From an uncultured Bacilli bacterium (GTDB lineage: Bacteria > Bacillota_I > Bacilli_A > RF39 > UBA660): a stretch of DNA of 25,904 bases. Numbering within the stretch: position 1 is the stretch's first letter; every line of letters begins with the position of its first letter. Made by a program: the position numbers and the translations under genes. Of this stretch, positions 1 through 8,186 are shown one piece after another. The notes beneath the pieces were generated by a model. It searched no databases, was not told the DNA's origin, and was given only the letters and a program-made list of their open reading frames with translations. Location of the stretch: the NCBI GenBank assembly GCA_934086775.1, contig CAKOIJ010000012.1, positions 1 through 25,904 on the forward strand, in the 5' to 3' direction.

Positions 1-1502
1 GTGGAGCAACTGTAAGTTGTACAGGAAGTGCAGGAGCATCAATATCAGGAGATTACTTATACTTAAGTAATATTACAGAAGATCAAACATGTACTATTAC
101 ATTTAAGAAATTAACATATAACGTAACTTTATCTGTAGTTAATGGCTCTGGTTCTACAACAAAAACAGTAGACCATGGTAATAGTGTTTCATTTACTGGA
201 ATATCTCCATATAGTGGATACTCTTCAAGTAATCCAACAGTAAGTTGTACAGGTGGACGTTTAAGTGGTTCAACACTAACAGTAAGTAATGTAACAAGTT
301 CGAGAACATGTACTATTACATTTAAGAAACTAACATATAGCGTGACACTATCTGTAGTTAATGGATCAGGAAGTGCAACAAAAACAGTTGACCATGGTAG
401 TAGTGTTTCATTTACAGGAATATCTCCATATAGCGGCTACTCTTCAAGTAATCCAACAGTGAGTTGTACAGGCGGAAGTTTAAGTGGTTCAACACTAACA
501 GTCAGTAATGTAACAAGTTCAAGAACATGTAGTATTACATTTAAAGGAATAACTTTACTAAGTAAATTACTCGCTAATAATCCTACAATAAGTACTAGGT
601 CAGACTTTGATACAGCATTTATAACCACTAACACAGGGACTCTCTATACTAGTACGGAAAGTATAGCGGGAAGTGCTGCAAAAACTGTATATTACTTTGC
701 AGGAAATGCTACAAACAACTGGGTAAAGTTTGGAGGTTTTTACTGGAGAATAATAAGAACTAATCATGACTCCAGCATAAGGCTTCTTTATGCTGGAACA
801 AGTCCTGATACAACGAGTGGATACATTGGCACGAGTAATTTTAATGTTGATAGTAAACTTTCAAAATATGTAGGATATATGTATGGTGATCCAAATCCGG
901 ATGGTATGATTGGTTATACTAGAACAGCAAACTTACATGACAGTGTAATGAAAACATATATAGACAAATGGTATAGTACAAACTTATCAAATTATACAAA
1001 ATATTTAAGTCTTGATGCAGTATACTGTAACGATAGGGAAGTATATGGTGTGTCAAATGCTGCTTTTTTTGCTGCAAGTAACAGAATAAGTAGCAACCAC
1101 CAGCCTAGTTTTAACTGTACAAATATTATTGATGCTTTCTCGGTAAACAATTCAAGTGCAAAATTAACATATCCGATAGCTTTAATGACAGCAGATGAAG
1201 TAGCATATGCTGGCGGGCACAATTGGACGCCGTTATCTAGTCCATATGCATGGTATTATTCAAACAGCGCTGGAGGAAGCATAACAGGAACCTATATGTG
1301 GATCACGTTATCTCCACATACGAGCAGTCAAAGTGGTGGGTACTTATTTACCGTAACTGGTAGTAACAGACCAGGAGTATTTAATAATTTTCTTATATCT
1401 TCTGGATTTGCTGTACGCCCAGTCATATCAATCAAATCTGATGCTCTATGGTCTAGTGGAAACGGAAGTTCTTCTAGTCCTTACGAAATAGTTTATAATT
1501 AA
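1..1502 (+). CDS. Secreted surface protein with 73-residue tandem repeats, 5' truncated
   Basis: The reading frame is open from base 3 to a TAA at 1500-1502, so the gene begins left of the window; the ATG/GTG codons inside are not true starts. The visible N-terminal part is a series of near-identical 73-residue repeats with the pattern VTLSVVNGSGS, KTVDHG, SVSFTGISP, SCTGG, TCTITFKK. They resemble divergent InlB-type beta repeats. From about base 561 a different globular domain begins, with a WRIIRTN strand, IRLLYAG, ALMTADEVAYAGG and a closing FAVRPVISIKSD. This layout resembles the DUF6273-like domains of gut Firmicutes surface proteins; the family name is recalled, not tested. No C-terminal sortase motif or membrane helix is visible, so anchoring must lie in the missing N-terminus or be absent. 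Two conserved cysteines per repeat could form disulfides. Function is unknown; adhesion or surface display is inference. Confidence 0.85.
   Translation, partial: GATVSCTGSAGASISGDYLYLSNITEDQTCTITFKKLTYNVTLSVVNGSGSTTKTVDHGNSVSFTGISPYSGYSSSNPTVSCTGGRLSGSTLTVSNVTSSRTCTITFKKLTYSVTLSVVNGSGSATKTVDHGSSVSFTGISPYSGYSSSNPTVSCTGGSLSGSTLTVSNVTSSRTCSITFKGITLLSKLLANNPTISTRSDFDTAFITTNTGTLYTSTESIAGSAAKTVYYFAGNATNNWVKFGGFYWRIIRTNHDSSIRLLYAGTSPDTTSGYIGTSNFNVDSKLSKYVGYMYGDPNPDGMIGYTRTANLHDSVMKTYIDKWYSTNLSNYTKYLSLDAVYCNDREVYGVSNAAFFAASNRISSNHQPSFNCTNIIDAFSVNNSSAKLTYPIALMTADEVAYAGGHNWTPLSSPYAWYYSNSAGGSITGTYMWITLSPHTSSQSGGYLFTVTGSNRPGVFNNFLISSGFAVRPVISIKSDALWSSGNGSSSSPYEIVYN
3..560 (+). repeat. Tandem 219-bp (73-codon) coding repeats
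   Basis: Two complete repeat units begin at 123 and 342 (spacing 219 bp) and keep the reading frame. A partial and more diverged unit occupies 3-122. The two full units are nearly identical at the DNA level, for instance both encode the run from SFTGISPYSGYSSS through NPTVSCTGG. Such identity suggests recent duplication or gene conversion, and the copy number probably varies. Confidence 0.9.
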
Positions 1503-1546
1503 ATCAAGAAGATGTAAAATTAAGATTAATCTTCTTGATTTTTTCT
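1502..1546 (+). terminator. Intrinsic terminator of the repeat protein
   Basis: A perfect 12-bp stem, AATCAAGAAGAT at 1502-1513 with ATCTTCTTGATT at 1529-1540, is followed by a T-rich tract. It starts on the last base of the stop codon. Confidence 0.9.
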
Positions 1547-1563
1547 TTAACTTGACATATACT
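1535..1563 (+). promoter_or_regulatory. Putative sigma-A promoter for the SGNH hydrolase gene
   Basis: TTGATT at 1535-1540 and TATACT at 1558-1563 are spaced 17 bp. The -35 element sits inside the descending arm of the preceding terminator. The predicted transcript would start near 1570, at the ribosome-binding site. A TTGACA at 1552-1557 has no good -10 at 17 bp. Confidence 0.45.
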
Positions 1564-1584
1564 TGTAATAGGGAAATGGTAGTT

Positions 1585-2535
1585 ATGAGAAAAAGAAGAA
1601 AGAAAAAGAAATTAATTATAAAAAATTTAATAAAGCTAATAGTATTAGTTTTAATTTTAATATTCTTAATTATCTTAACTTGCCATAAAATAAAAACAAG
1701 TAAACATTTTACAATAACATTTGATACTCTTGGAGGAACAAATGTAAAAGAAGAAAAAGTTAAATATGGAGAAAAAGCATATTATCCAGCAGATCCGACT
1801 AGAGAAGGTTATGAATTTGTTGGTTGGTATCTAGGGGAAAAAGAATTCAACTTTGAAAATAAAATAACTAAAAAATTAACTCTAACAGCTAAATGGAAAA
1901 AAATAGAAGAAGTAAAACCTGATGAAGAAATAAAAAACAATGATGAGAATAATGGTGATAAAAAAGATAAATATCCATTTGATCACATAACAAATGCTGA
2001 TGCAAAAAGAATATTTTCTGAAAAACATGCAATGGTTGTATCAGACTCAATGGGGGAAGGTTTAAGCGCATACGGAGTTTTAAACGAAGAAAATGTAGTA
2101 TGGCACCGTGGTAGAAGAGTAGATAACATGAACTTAGATATGGACAAAGTAAAAGTATTTAATCCAACATACCTCTTCATGAGTTACAGTGCAAATGATT
2201 TAAAATGGTGGAATGGTAAAACAGATAAATTTATAGAAAGTTATAGAAATCAAATAGAAAACATAAGAAAAGAACTTCCTAGTACAAAAATAATAATTAA
2301 TTCAGTTTTACCAGTTGCAGAAAAAGCAATAGAAAAAGATAAAGCATTTACTTATCAAAAAGAATTTAATGAAGCTTTAAAAAAACTTGCTAAAGAATTA
2401 AATATTGATTTTATAGAAAATGAGTCTTTACTTTATAATGATGAAAAACCATTTTCATCAGACGGAATACATCCAAGAAGTTTCTTCTTCTATCTATGGG
2501 GGAGACACATGGCAAGTTACTTAGAAAAGAATTAG
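1585..2535 (+). CDS. Membrane-anchored SGNH/GDSL-type hydrolase with Listeria-Bacteroides repeat
   Basis: The protein has a basic N-terminus, one membrane helix (about residues 8-35), then a Listeria-Bacteroides (Flg_new) repeat at about 40-95 with FDTLGG and PTREGYEFVGWY. A lysine/acid-rich linker leads to an SGNH hydrolase domain from about 130 to the end. Block I reads VVSDSMGEG with likely nucleophile Ser155, the oxyanion Asn204 lies in SANDL, and the terminal SDGIHP gives Asp293 and His296. Such domains remove acyl groups, commonly O-acetyl from cell-wall polymers; the substrate here is unknown. The frame extends to a TTG at 1552 and an ATG at 1576, but ATG 1585 is preferred because AGGG lies 11 nt before it. 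It sits in its own unit between two terminators. Confidence 0.85.
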   Translation: MRKRRKKKKLIIKNLIKLIVLVLILIFLIILTCHKIKTSKHFTITFDTLGGTNVKEEKVKYGEKAYYPADPTREGYEFVGWYLGEKEFNFENKITKKLTLTAKWKKIEEVKPDEEIKNNDENNGDKKDKYPFDHITNADAKRIFSEKHAMVVSDSMGEGLSAYGVLNEENVVWHRGRRVDNMNLDMDKVKVFNPTYLFMSYSANDLKWWNGKTDKFIESYRNQIENIRKELPSTKIIINSVLPVAEKAIEKDKAFTYQKEFNEALKKLAKELNIDFIENESLLYNDEKPFSSDGIHPRSFFFYLWGRHMASYLEKN

Positions 2536-2554
2536 GTGCTAAAAGCACCTTTTT
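2534..2554 (+). terminator. Short intrinsic terminator
   Basis: AGGTGCT at 2534-2540 pairs with AGCACCT at 2544-2550 around a 3-nt loop, followed by a T run. The stem includes the last two bases of the TAG stop codon. Confidence 0.85.
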
Positions 2555-2609
2555 ATGTAAAAAAATAAAAAAATAATAAGTTTATTACCAAAATACACAT
2601 ATTTAATGT

Positions 2610-2615
2610 TATAAT
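2610..2615 (+). promoter_or_regulatory. -10 box before the dockerin-hydrolase gene
   Basis: A consensus TATAAT lies 35 bp before ATG 2650. No convincing -35 box stands 16-18 bp upstream. This is the only likely promoter for the dockerin/cohesin pair, since a terminator closes the preceding gene. Confidence 0.5.
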
Positions 2616-2649
2616 ATATAATGTTAGAATATATAGTAGGGAGGCATTA

Positions 2650-4944
2650 ATGAAAAATAAACTTATAATTTTACTAATAATTGTTTTTAATATATTAACT
2701 ATAGCTAGACTTAATGCCTTAAATGGCTATACAGTAGGAACAACAGTTAAAGTAAGAACCGGACCAGGAGTAGACTATAGTGAAACTGGTATAATACATA
2801 ATAAAAACACAACAATAAATTTAGTATCAGATGAATTATATAATGTAGGAGATACAAATTGTTCGATTGGATGGTATAAAATAATTTATAATGATAAAGA
2901 AAGTTACATATGTGGAAAATATGTTTCAATTGGTGACACACCAGGTATAGAAGAACCTTCATATAATGAAGAAGTATATGAAGCTAGGATAAATGGAGTT
3001 AACATATATGTAAAAAGCACAGCTAGTGCTGGAGGAACTATAAAAGATGTATTACTTCCAGGTACAAACATAAAAATAATAAGTGGGTTAATAAATGGAA
3101 GTGGATGTGATGAAGGTTACTACAAAATAAATTATTATAAAAATGATGAAGGTTATGTATGTTCTAAATTTGTAGTAAAAAAAGAAGATATTACAGCAAG
3201 CGATACAGACTATGAAACATATCTAAAAAACTTAGGTTTTCCAGATGACTACATTCCATACTTAGTAAAGCTACATAAAGATCATCCATCATGGGAATTT
3301 AAACCATTAATAACAAATTTGTATTGGAACCAAGTATTAGATGGTTTTGATGGTAAAACAGCACTTTTATATTTAGGGAAAACAAGCGGAGAAATATCAC
3401 CAGCCTATAAGAATTATAAATATTATTTAACAAGTCTAGTAGATAACATTGATGGGGCAAACTGGTATCCAGTCAAATCTAGTATAGTAGCTTTCTATTT
3501 AGATCCAAGAAACTTTTTAACAGAAAAATTTGTGTTTATGTTTGAAAGCTTAAGATATGACTATGGAGAAGGTAGTAAAGAAGTTTTAGATATAAATAGT
3601 CCTACTGCACAAAAATACTTAAATACAATTTCTTCAGTTCTTAATGGTTCATACTTAAATATTGATGAATATAAAAGATATTTTATAGAAGCAGGATTTA
3701 CTCATAATGTTAGCCCAGTACACTTAACAACAAGAAGCAAAGGAGAAGGTGCAGCTAATGAAAAATATACTGCTGTATCAGGAAATAATCCTGACTTATA
3801 TGGAAACTTTAATATTAATGGTTTATATAACTATTACAATATAAGTGCTTATTTAGGGGCATTCAAACCTAATGACATATATAATATTCCAGTAAAAAAC
3901 GGCTTACTTTATGCTTGTGGATCAAAATGTGGAAATTCTGATACATATGGTAGACCATGGGATACAAGGGAAAAAGCAATAAAAGGCGGAGCACAGTATA
4001 TAGCAGAAAGATTTATTTCAGTCGGACAATTTAGTATGTACCTTCAAAGATATAATGTAAACCCGGAAAGTAAAAACTCACTTTATACACATGCCTATCA
4101 AACCAATGTCTTAGCGCCTTGTAGTGATGCAGCAGATTCTTACACATCATATAAAAATATGGGTTTACTTAATGAAGCATACATATTTGAAATTCCTATT
4201 TTTAAAGAAATGCCAAAGGTAGTAAGCCTTCCTAACATAGCAAGTTCTATAAACACTATTGAAGGAATAACAATTAATGGAAAAAAAGTATCAAACTTTG
4301 ATAAAGATTTATTAGAATTTACTGCATACATAGATAAAAATGATAAAGAATATAATGTAGTAGTTAACTTAACAGATAGTACTAGTAAAGTAGAAGGTGC
4401 AGGTAAAATAGCGTTTGAAGAAAACGAAAAACTAATCGAGTTAAAAGTAACTGCAGAAGATGGTAGTACTAGAACTTACAAAATGACACTTTTCAAAGTG
4501 GAAGATACTACAACAATTGAAGAAATCATAAACAATTTAGCTGTAAAAAGAAATGGGAATATACTCTATGGAATAAGTGCAGGTACTCTAGGCACTACAC
4601 TAACAGCTAGCATTAATAAATTAAGTCCAGGAACAACTATAACTCTAAATGAAGCAAATTCTTCTGCAGCAAGCCTAACCGGAATACTTAAAACTGGACA
4701 AGAACTTAAAATAACAACACCATCAGGAGAAACAGAAACATTTTCTTTGGCAATAAAAGGAGATGTAAGTGGGGATGGTGAAATAACAATTCTAGACTTA
4801 TTAAAAGTACAAAAACATTTACTTAAAGCATCACTGTTAACAAATGAATACTTAGTAGCCGCGGATACAAGTGATGATAATGAAGTAACGATATTAGACT
4901 TACTTAGAATTCAAAAATATATACTTAAAATAATAACATTTTAG
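2650..4944 (+). CDS. Secreted SH3-glucosaminidase peptidoglycan hydrolase with C-terminal dockerin
   Basis: A signal peptide (about residues 1-24) precedes two bacterial SH3 domains (about 25-95, with VKVRTGPGVDYS, and 108-175). A glucosaminidase-like domain follows at about 190-510, with SPVHLTTRSKGEG (candidate catalytic Glu366), LYNYYNISAY, GGAQYIAERF and HAYQTN. This resembles the endo-beta-N-acetylglucosaminidase domain of Firmicutes autolysins. Next is a cadherin-like beta-sandwich domain (about 525-620), and the last 60 residues form a type-I-like dockerin. Its two calcium loops are DVSGDGEITILD (from Asp705) and DTSDDNEVTILD, each followed by a matching helix LL(K/R)(V/I)QK. Dockerins bind cohesins in a Ca2+-dependent manner. 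AGGGAGG stands 5 nt before the ATG. The stop codon overlaps the ribosome-binding site of the next gene, which encodes a cohesin-like protein, so co-expression is near certain. Cleavage specificity is inferred only from family resemblance. Confidence 0.88.
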   Translation: MKNKLIILLIIVFNILTIARLNALNGYTVGTTVKVRTGPGVDYSETGIIHNKNTTINLVSDELYNVGDTNCSIGWYKIIYNDKESYICGKYVSIGDTPGIEEPSYNEEVYEARINGVNIYVKSTASAGGTIKDVLLPGTNIKIISGLINGSGCDEGYYKINYYKNDEGYVCSKFVVKKEDITASDTDYETYLKNLGFPDDYIPYLVKLHKDHPSWEFKPLITNLYWNQVLDGFDGKTALLYLGKTSGEISPAYKNYKYYLTSLVDNIDGANWYPVKSSIVAFYLDPRNFLTEKFVFMFESLRYDYGEGSKEVLDINSPTAQKYLNTISSVLNGSYLNIDEYKRYFIEAGFTHNVSPVHLTTRSKGEGAANEKYTAVSGNNPDLYGNFNINGLYNYYNISAYLGAFKPNDIYNIPVKNGLLYACGSKCGNSDTYGRPWDTREKAIKGGAQYIAERFISVGQFSMYLQRYNVNPESKNSLYTHAYQTNVLAPCSDAADSYTSYKNMGLLNEAYIFEIPIFKEMPKVVSLPNIASSINTIEGITINGKKVSNFDKDLLEFTAYIDKNDKEYNVVVNLTDSTSKVEGAGKIAFEENEKLIELKVTAEDGSTRTYKMTLFKVEDTTTIEEIINNLAVKRNGNILYGISAGTLGTTLTASINKLSPGTTITLNEANSSAASLTGILKTGQELKITTPSGETETFSLAIKGDVSGDGEITILDLLKVQKHLLKASLLTNEYLVAADTSDDNEVTILDLLRIQKYILKIITF

Positions 4945-4953
4945 GAGGGAAAA

Positions 4954-6282
4954 ATGAAAAGAATAAAAAAGATTTTTGGAATAATATTATTAGCATTAAT
5001 TATAGTAACTCCAAAAGAATTAAACGCCGCTAGTGGGACTATATCAGTTTCATCAAGTAAAACTACCCCAGTTGTAGGAAGTGAAATAAATATAAAAGTA
5101 AGACTTTCATCAAACGCATCACTTGGTTCTTGGGAATACACACTATCCTATGATTCAAGTAAACTAAAACTTATAAGTGGTACAACAAATGTAGTAGGAT
5201 ATGCGCCAAATTCAAGCACTAAATCACAAAGCTATTCATACAAATTTAAAGTTATATCAAGAGGTACTAGTACAGTTTCCGTAAAAAGTTATGATGCTCT
5301 TGCTTTTGATGAAAGTAAACTAGCATTAACAATCAACAGTGTAAAAGTAACAGCTATAACACAAGCAGAATTAGAAGCTAGTTACAGCAAAAACAATAAC
5401 TTAAGTTCACTTGGAGTAGAAGGCTTTTCACTAAACGAACCATTTAACAAAGAAACATTAAGTTATACAGCAAGTGTACCTTCTACAACTGAAAAAATAA
5501 ACATAACAGGAAGTGTGGAAGACTCTAAATCATCAGTAAGTGGACTTGGAGAAAAAGAAGTAACTGAAGGTGAAAACAAATTTGAAATAAAAGTAACCGC
5601 GCAAAATGGCGGAGTTAAAACTTATACTCTTGTGGTAAATGTAGAAGATAAAAACCCAATAGAAGTAATAATAAATAACCAAAAATACACCGTAATAAAA
5701 AGAGTCAGCGCATTAACTATTCCAGAAACATACGAACCAAGCACTACAAACATCGAGGGAATAGATGTACCCTCATTTACTAGCACAATAACAAACTTCA
5801 CATTAGTTGGCTTAAAAAATGAAAATGGTGAACCAGCACTATACATATATAAAGATGGTAAATACACAAAATATACTGAAATAAAAACTAGTGGAATAGT
5901 TTTATTTCCAATAAATAGTGATAAAGAGATAAAAGGATTCACTAAAGAAGAAATAGAAATAAATGGAAACAAGGTAAAAGCATATAAATATAAAGATAAT
6001 AATGAATTTTATATATTATATGGAGTAAACATTGAAACAGGAAAAGAAGAATTATACTACTATGATGCTATAAACAATGCTCTTGCTAAATATAATGAAA
6101 ACATATTAAATGAATTAAATAAAAAAATAGATAATTACTTACTAATAATAATAGTGTTAGCATCAGAAACATTAGTATTAGTACTAATACTTCTAATCTC
6201 AAGTGTCAAAAAAAACAAAAGAAAAAAGAAAAATAAAAAAGTAGAAGTAGATGAAATAAAAACACTTGAGAATAAAGAGTAA
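4954..6282 (+). CDS. Membrane-anchored cohesin-domain protein (dockerin scaffold)
   Basis: The signal peptide covers residues 1-25. Residues about 27-135 form a cohesin-like beta domain: VVGSEINIKVRLSS, GSWEYTLSYDSSKLKLISG, then strands ending in INSVKVTA. Residues about 148-232 are a cadherin-like beta sandwich (NNLSSLGVEGFSL through KTYTLVV) of the same type as in the upstream hydrolase. A mixed domain of unknown type follows, then one membrane helix (about 395-420, LLIIIVLASETLVLVLILL) and a lysine-rich cytoplasmic tail. AGGAGGG at 4943-4949 overlaps the stop of the dockerin gene and is 4 nt from this ATG, so the genes are translationally close. The family role of cohesins is to bind dockerins; here one cohesin fixed in the membrane suggests surface retention of the hydrolase. 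Other dockerin partners may exist elsewhere in the genome. Confidence 0.82.
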   Translation: MKRIKKIFGIILLALIIVTPKELNAASGTISVSSSKTTPVVGSEINIKVRLSSNASLGSWEYTLSYDSSKLKLISGTTNVVGYAPNSSTKSQSYSYKFKVISRGTSTVSVKSYDALAFDESKLALTINSVKVTAITQAELEASYSKNNNLSSLGVEGFSLNEPFNKETLSYTASVPSTTEKINITGSVEDSKSSVSGLGEKEVTEGENKFEIKVTAQNGGVKTYTLVVNVEDKNPIEVIINNQKYTVIKRVSALTIPETYEPSTTNIEGIDVPSFTSTITNFTLVGLKNENGEPALYIYKDGKYTKYTEIKTSGIVLFPINSDKEIKGFTKEEIEINGNKVKAYKYKDNNEFYILYGVNIETGKEELYYYDAINNALAKYNENILNELNKKIDNYLLIIIVLASETLVLVLILLISSVKKNKRKKKNKKVEVDEIKTLENKE

Positions 6283-6294
6283 ATGAGTTATAAT
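6266..6294 (+). promoter_or_regulatory. Putative promoter for the LCP-PASTA gene
   Basis: TTGAGA at 6266-6271 and TATAAT at 6289-6294 are spaced exactly 17 bp. The -35 lies inside the 3' end of the cohesin gene. The LCP gene may therefore be expressed both from this site and by read-through, as no terminator separates the two. Confidence 0.55.
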
Positions 6295-6320
6295 TTATTA
6301 GACTCAAAAGGAGAATAATT

Positions 6321-8117
6321 ATGAAGAAAGAACTAATATATAAAATTTTGGGATGTATAATTGTATCGTTACTTATAATATCATCAGGTTTTATGATCTA
6401 TAACTTATATTTACTAGCTAATATAGAGACTTTTTATAGAATAATGCTTTCAATATTGCTTTTACTCTTTAGTATAACACTTGTATACTCAGTTATAGAT
6501 AGTATAAAAAAATTAAAAAAGAAAAAATTTATAATAAGTACTATTCTAAGTATAATACTTTCCATAATATTAGTAGTAGCATCTTATTATGTCTATAGAG
6601 TTTACCTTGGATTAGGTAACTTAAATAAAGATGAAATAACTTATACTACAAAACTAATTTCAATGAATGATTTAAAATTAAATGATATAAAAAATAAAAA
6701 AATAGGACTTCTAAGTATAGAAGAAGATATAACAGGATACATACTTCCAAAAGAAATAATAGAAAAAGAAAATTTAGATAAAGATAATGAAATAATATCA
6801 TATCAAGATAATATTACATTAATGACAGCTCTTATCAATAATGAAGTAGATTTAATATTTATAAGTGATAATTATGATCAAATGTTAAGAAGTGTATCAG
6901 GTTATGAAAATAACACTGTTATATACGAAATAACATCACTTAAAAAAAGTTATAAAAAGAAAGATAACACTTTAGGAAATGTAAGTGGTAAAAAAATAAC
7001 TAAACCATTCACTATGCTATTACTTGGTATAGATAGTGAAAAAGATGACATAAGAAAAAGTAGTTCATTTAATGGAGACACCATTATGATGATTACTTTC
7101 AATCCAGAGACACTAAACGCAACAATGTTTAGTATACCGAGGGATACATATGTTACAATGGCTTGTGGTGGTAGAATTACAAAAATAAATCATGCTTCAT
7201 GGGGTGGTACTAGTTGTATGGTAAAAACTGTAGAAAAACTAACAGGTATTGATATAGATTACTATGCAAAAATCAATTTTAAAGGAGTAGTTGATCTTGT
7301 AAACATACTTGGAGGAATAACAGTAGATGTACCTGTTAAATTCTGCGAACAAAATTCGGATAGAGAGTGGGGAGACAAAACAATTTGTCTAGACACAGGC
7401 GTGCAAAAATTAGATGGAGAACAAGCCTTAGCATTAGCAAGGCATAGAAAAACACTTCCACTAGGAGACTTCCAAAGAGGTCAAAATCAACAACTAGTAG
7501 TAGAAGGAATGCTTGGAAGTTTAAAAAATGTAAAAAAAGTAGATGACTTTTACAAAATACTAGATACGATTGGTAAAAATATGGATACTAATATGACTAC
7601 TGAAGAAATGTTATCATTCTATAATATAGGTAAGAATATGCTACTAAAAAATGGAGATGTAAACTTAAATATAACAAAAACATTTTTAACTGGATATGAT
7701 CAGTACATAACAGTTGGAAACTCAAAATCATATACATTCCAGTACTACAAACAAAGCCTTGCTGAAATAGTAAAAGCAATGAAAATAAATTTAGGACAGT
7801 TAGAAAAAGAAGAAATAAAAACATTTACTTTTGATTTTAATAATCCATACGAAAAGAAAATAATAGGCAAAACATATTATAGAGATGAGCCAAAAGTAAA
7901 ATTAATGCCTAATTTAGGTTCATATTCACTAGAAGAAGCAAAATCCTGGGCATCATCTAATGGATTCACTCTTACTATAAAAGAAAGCCTAACAGATAAT
8001 GAAGCATATAATGATGGCCAAATAATCAATCAAAGTTTAAAAGAAGGTGTGCTTCTAGAAAACAAAGATAAAAATATAACTATAACAGTTGCTAGAAAAA
8101 CAAATGTTGATAACTAA
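6321..8117 (+). CDS. LytR-CpsA-Psr (LCP) family protein with C-terminal PASTA domain
   Basis: LCP enzymes transfer polymers such as teichoic acids or polysaccharides from undecaprenyl carriers to peptidoglycan on the outer membrane face. Three N-terminal membrane helices occupy about residues 8-95. An accessory alpha/beta domain (about 110-205, with IGLLSIEEDITGY and VDLIFISDNYDQM) recalls the extra domain of streptococcal CpsA. The LCP core runs from about 230 to 400: LLGIDSE, NGDTIMM, FSIPRDTYV (Arg274), ITKINHA, NILGGITVDVP, LDGEQALALARHRK and GDFQRGQNQQ. The C-terminus (about 525-595) is one PASTA unit with VKLMPNLGSYSLEEAKSWA and GQIINQSLKEGVLLE. PASTA modules usually bind peptidoglycan or muropeptides. 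AAGGAG is 7 nt before the ATG. The PASTA fusion is uncommon among the LCP proteins I know. Confidence 0.93.
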   Translation: MKKELIYKILGCIIVSLLIISSGFMIYNLYLLANIETFYRIMLSILLLLFSITLVYSVIDSIKKLKKKKFIISTILSIILSIILVVASYYVYRVYLGLGNLNKDEITYTTKLISMNDLKLNDIKNKKIGLLSIEEDITGYILPKEIIEKENLDKDNEIISYQDNITLMTALINNEVDLIFISDNYDQMLRSVSGYENNTVIYEITSLKKSYKKKDNTLGNVSGKKITKPFTMLLLGIDSEKDDIRKSSSFNGDTIMMITFNPETLNATMFSIPRDTYVTMACGGRITKINHASWGGTSCMVKTVEKLTGIDIDYYAKINFKGVVDLVNILGGITVDVPVKFCEQNSDREWGDKTICLDTGVQKLDGEQALALARHRKTLPLGDFQRGQNQQLVVEGMLGSLKNVKKVDDFYKILDTIGKNMDTNMTTEEMLSFYNIGKNMLLKNGDVNLNITKTFLTGYDQYITVGNSKSYTFQYYKQSLAEIVKAMKINLGQLEKEEIKTFTFDFNNPYEKKIIGKTYYRDEPKVKLMPNLGSYSLEEAKSWASSNGFTLTIKESLTDNEAYNDGQIINQSLKEGVLLENKDKNITITVARKTNVDN

Positions 8118-8137
8118 AAACTTATCAACATTTTTAT
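8102..8137 (+). terminator. Intrinsic terminator after the LCP gene
   Basis: AAATGTTGATAA at 8102-8113 pairs perfectly with TTATCAACATTT at 8122-8133, followed by Ts. The upstream arm encodes the last residues of the protein. Confidence 0.9.
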
Positions 8138-8138
8138 A

Positions 8139-8167
8139 TGTACATTTTTATGTAAATTTGTTAAAAT
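8139..8167 (+). promoter_or_regulatory. Putative extended -10 promoter
   Basis: TGTACA at 8139-8144 is 17 bp from TAAAAT at 8162-8167, which is preceded by TGT (extended -10). The start would fall near 8174, right at the AGGAG of the next gene. Confidence 0.45.
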
Positions 8168-8186
8168 ATACTTAGGAGTGAAAGTT

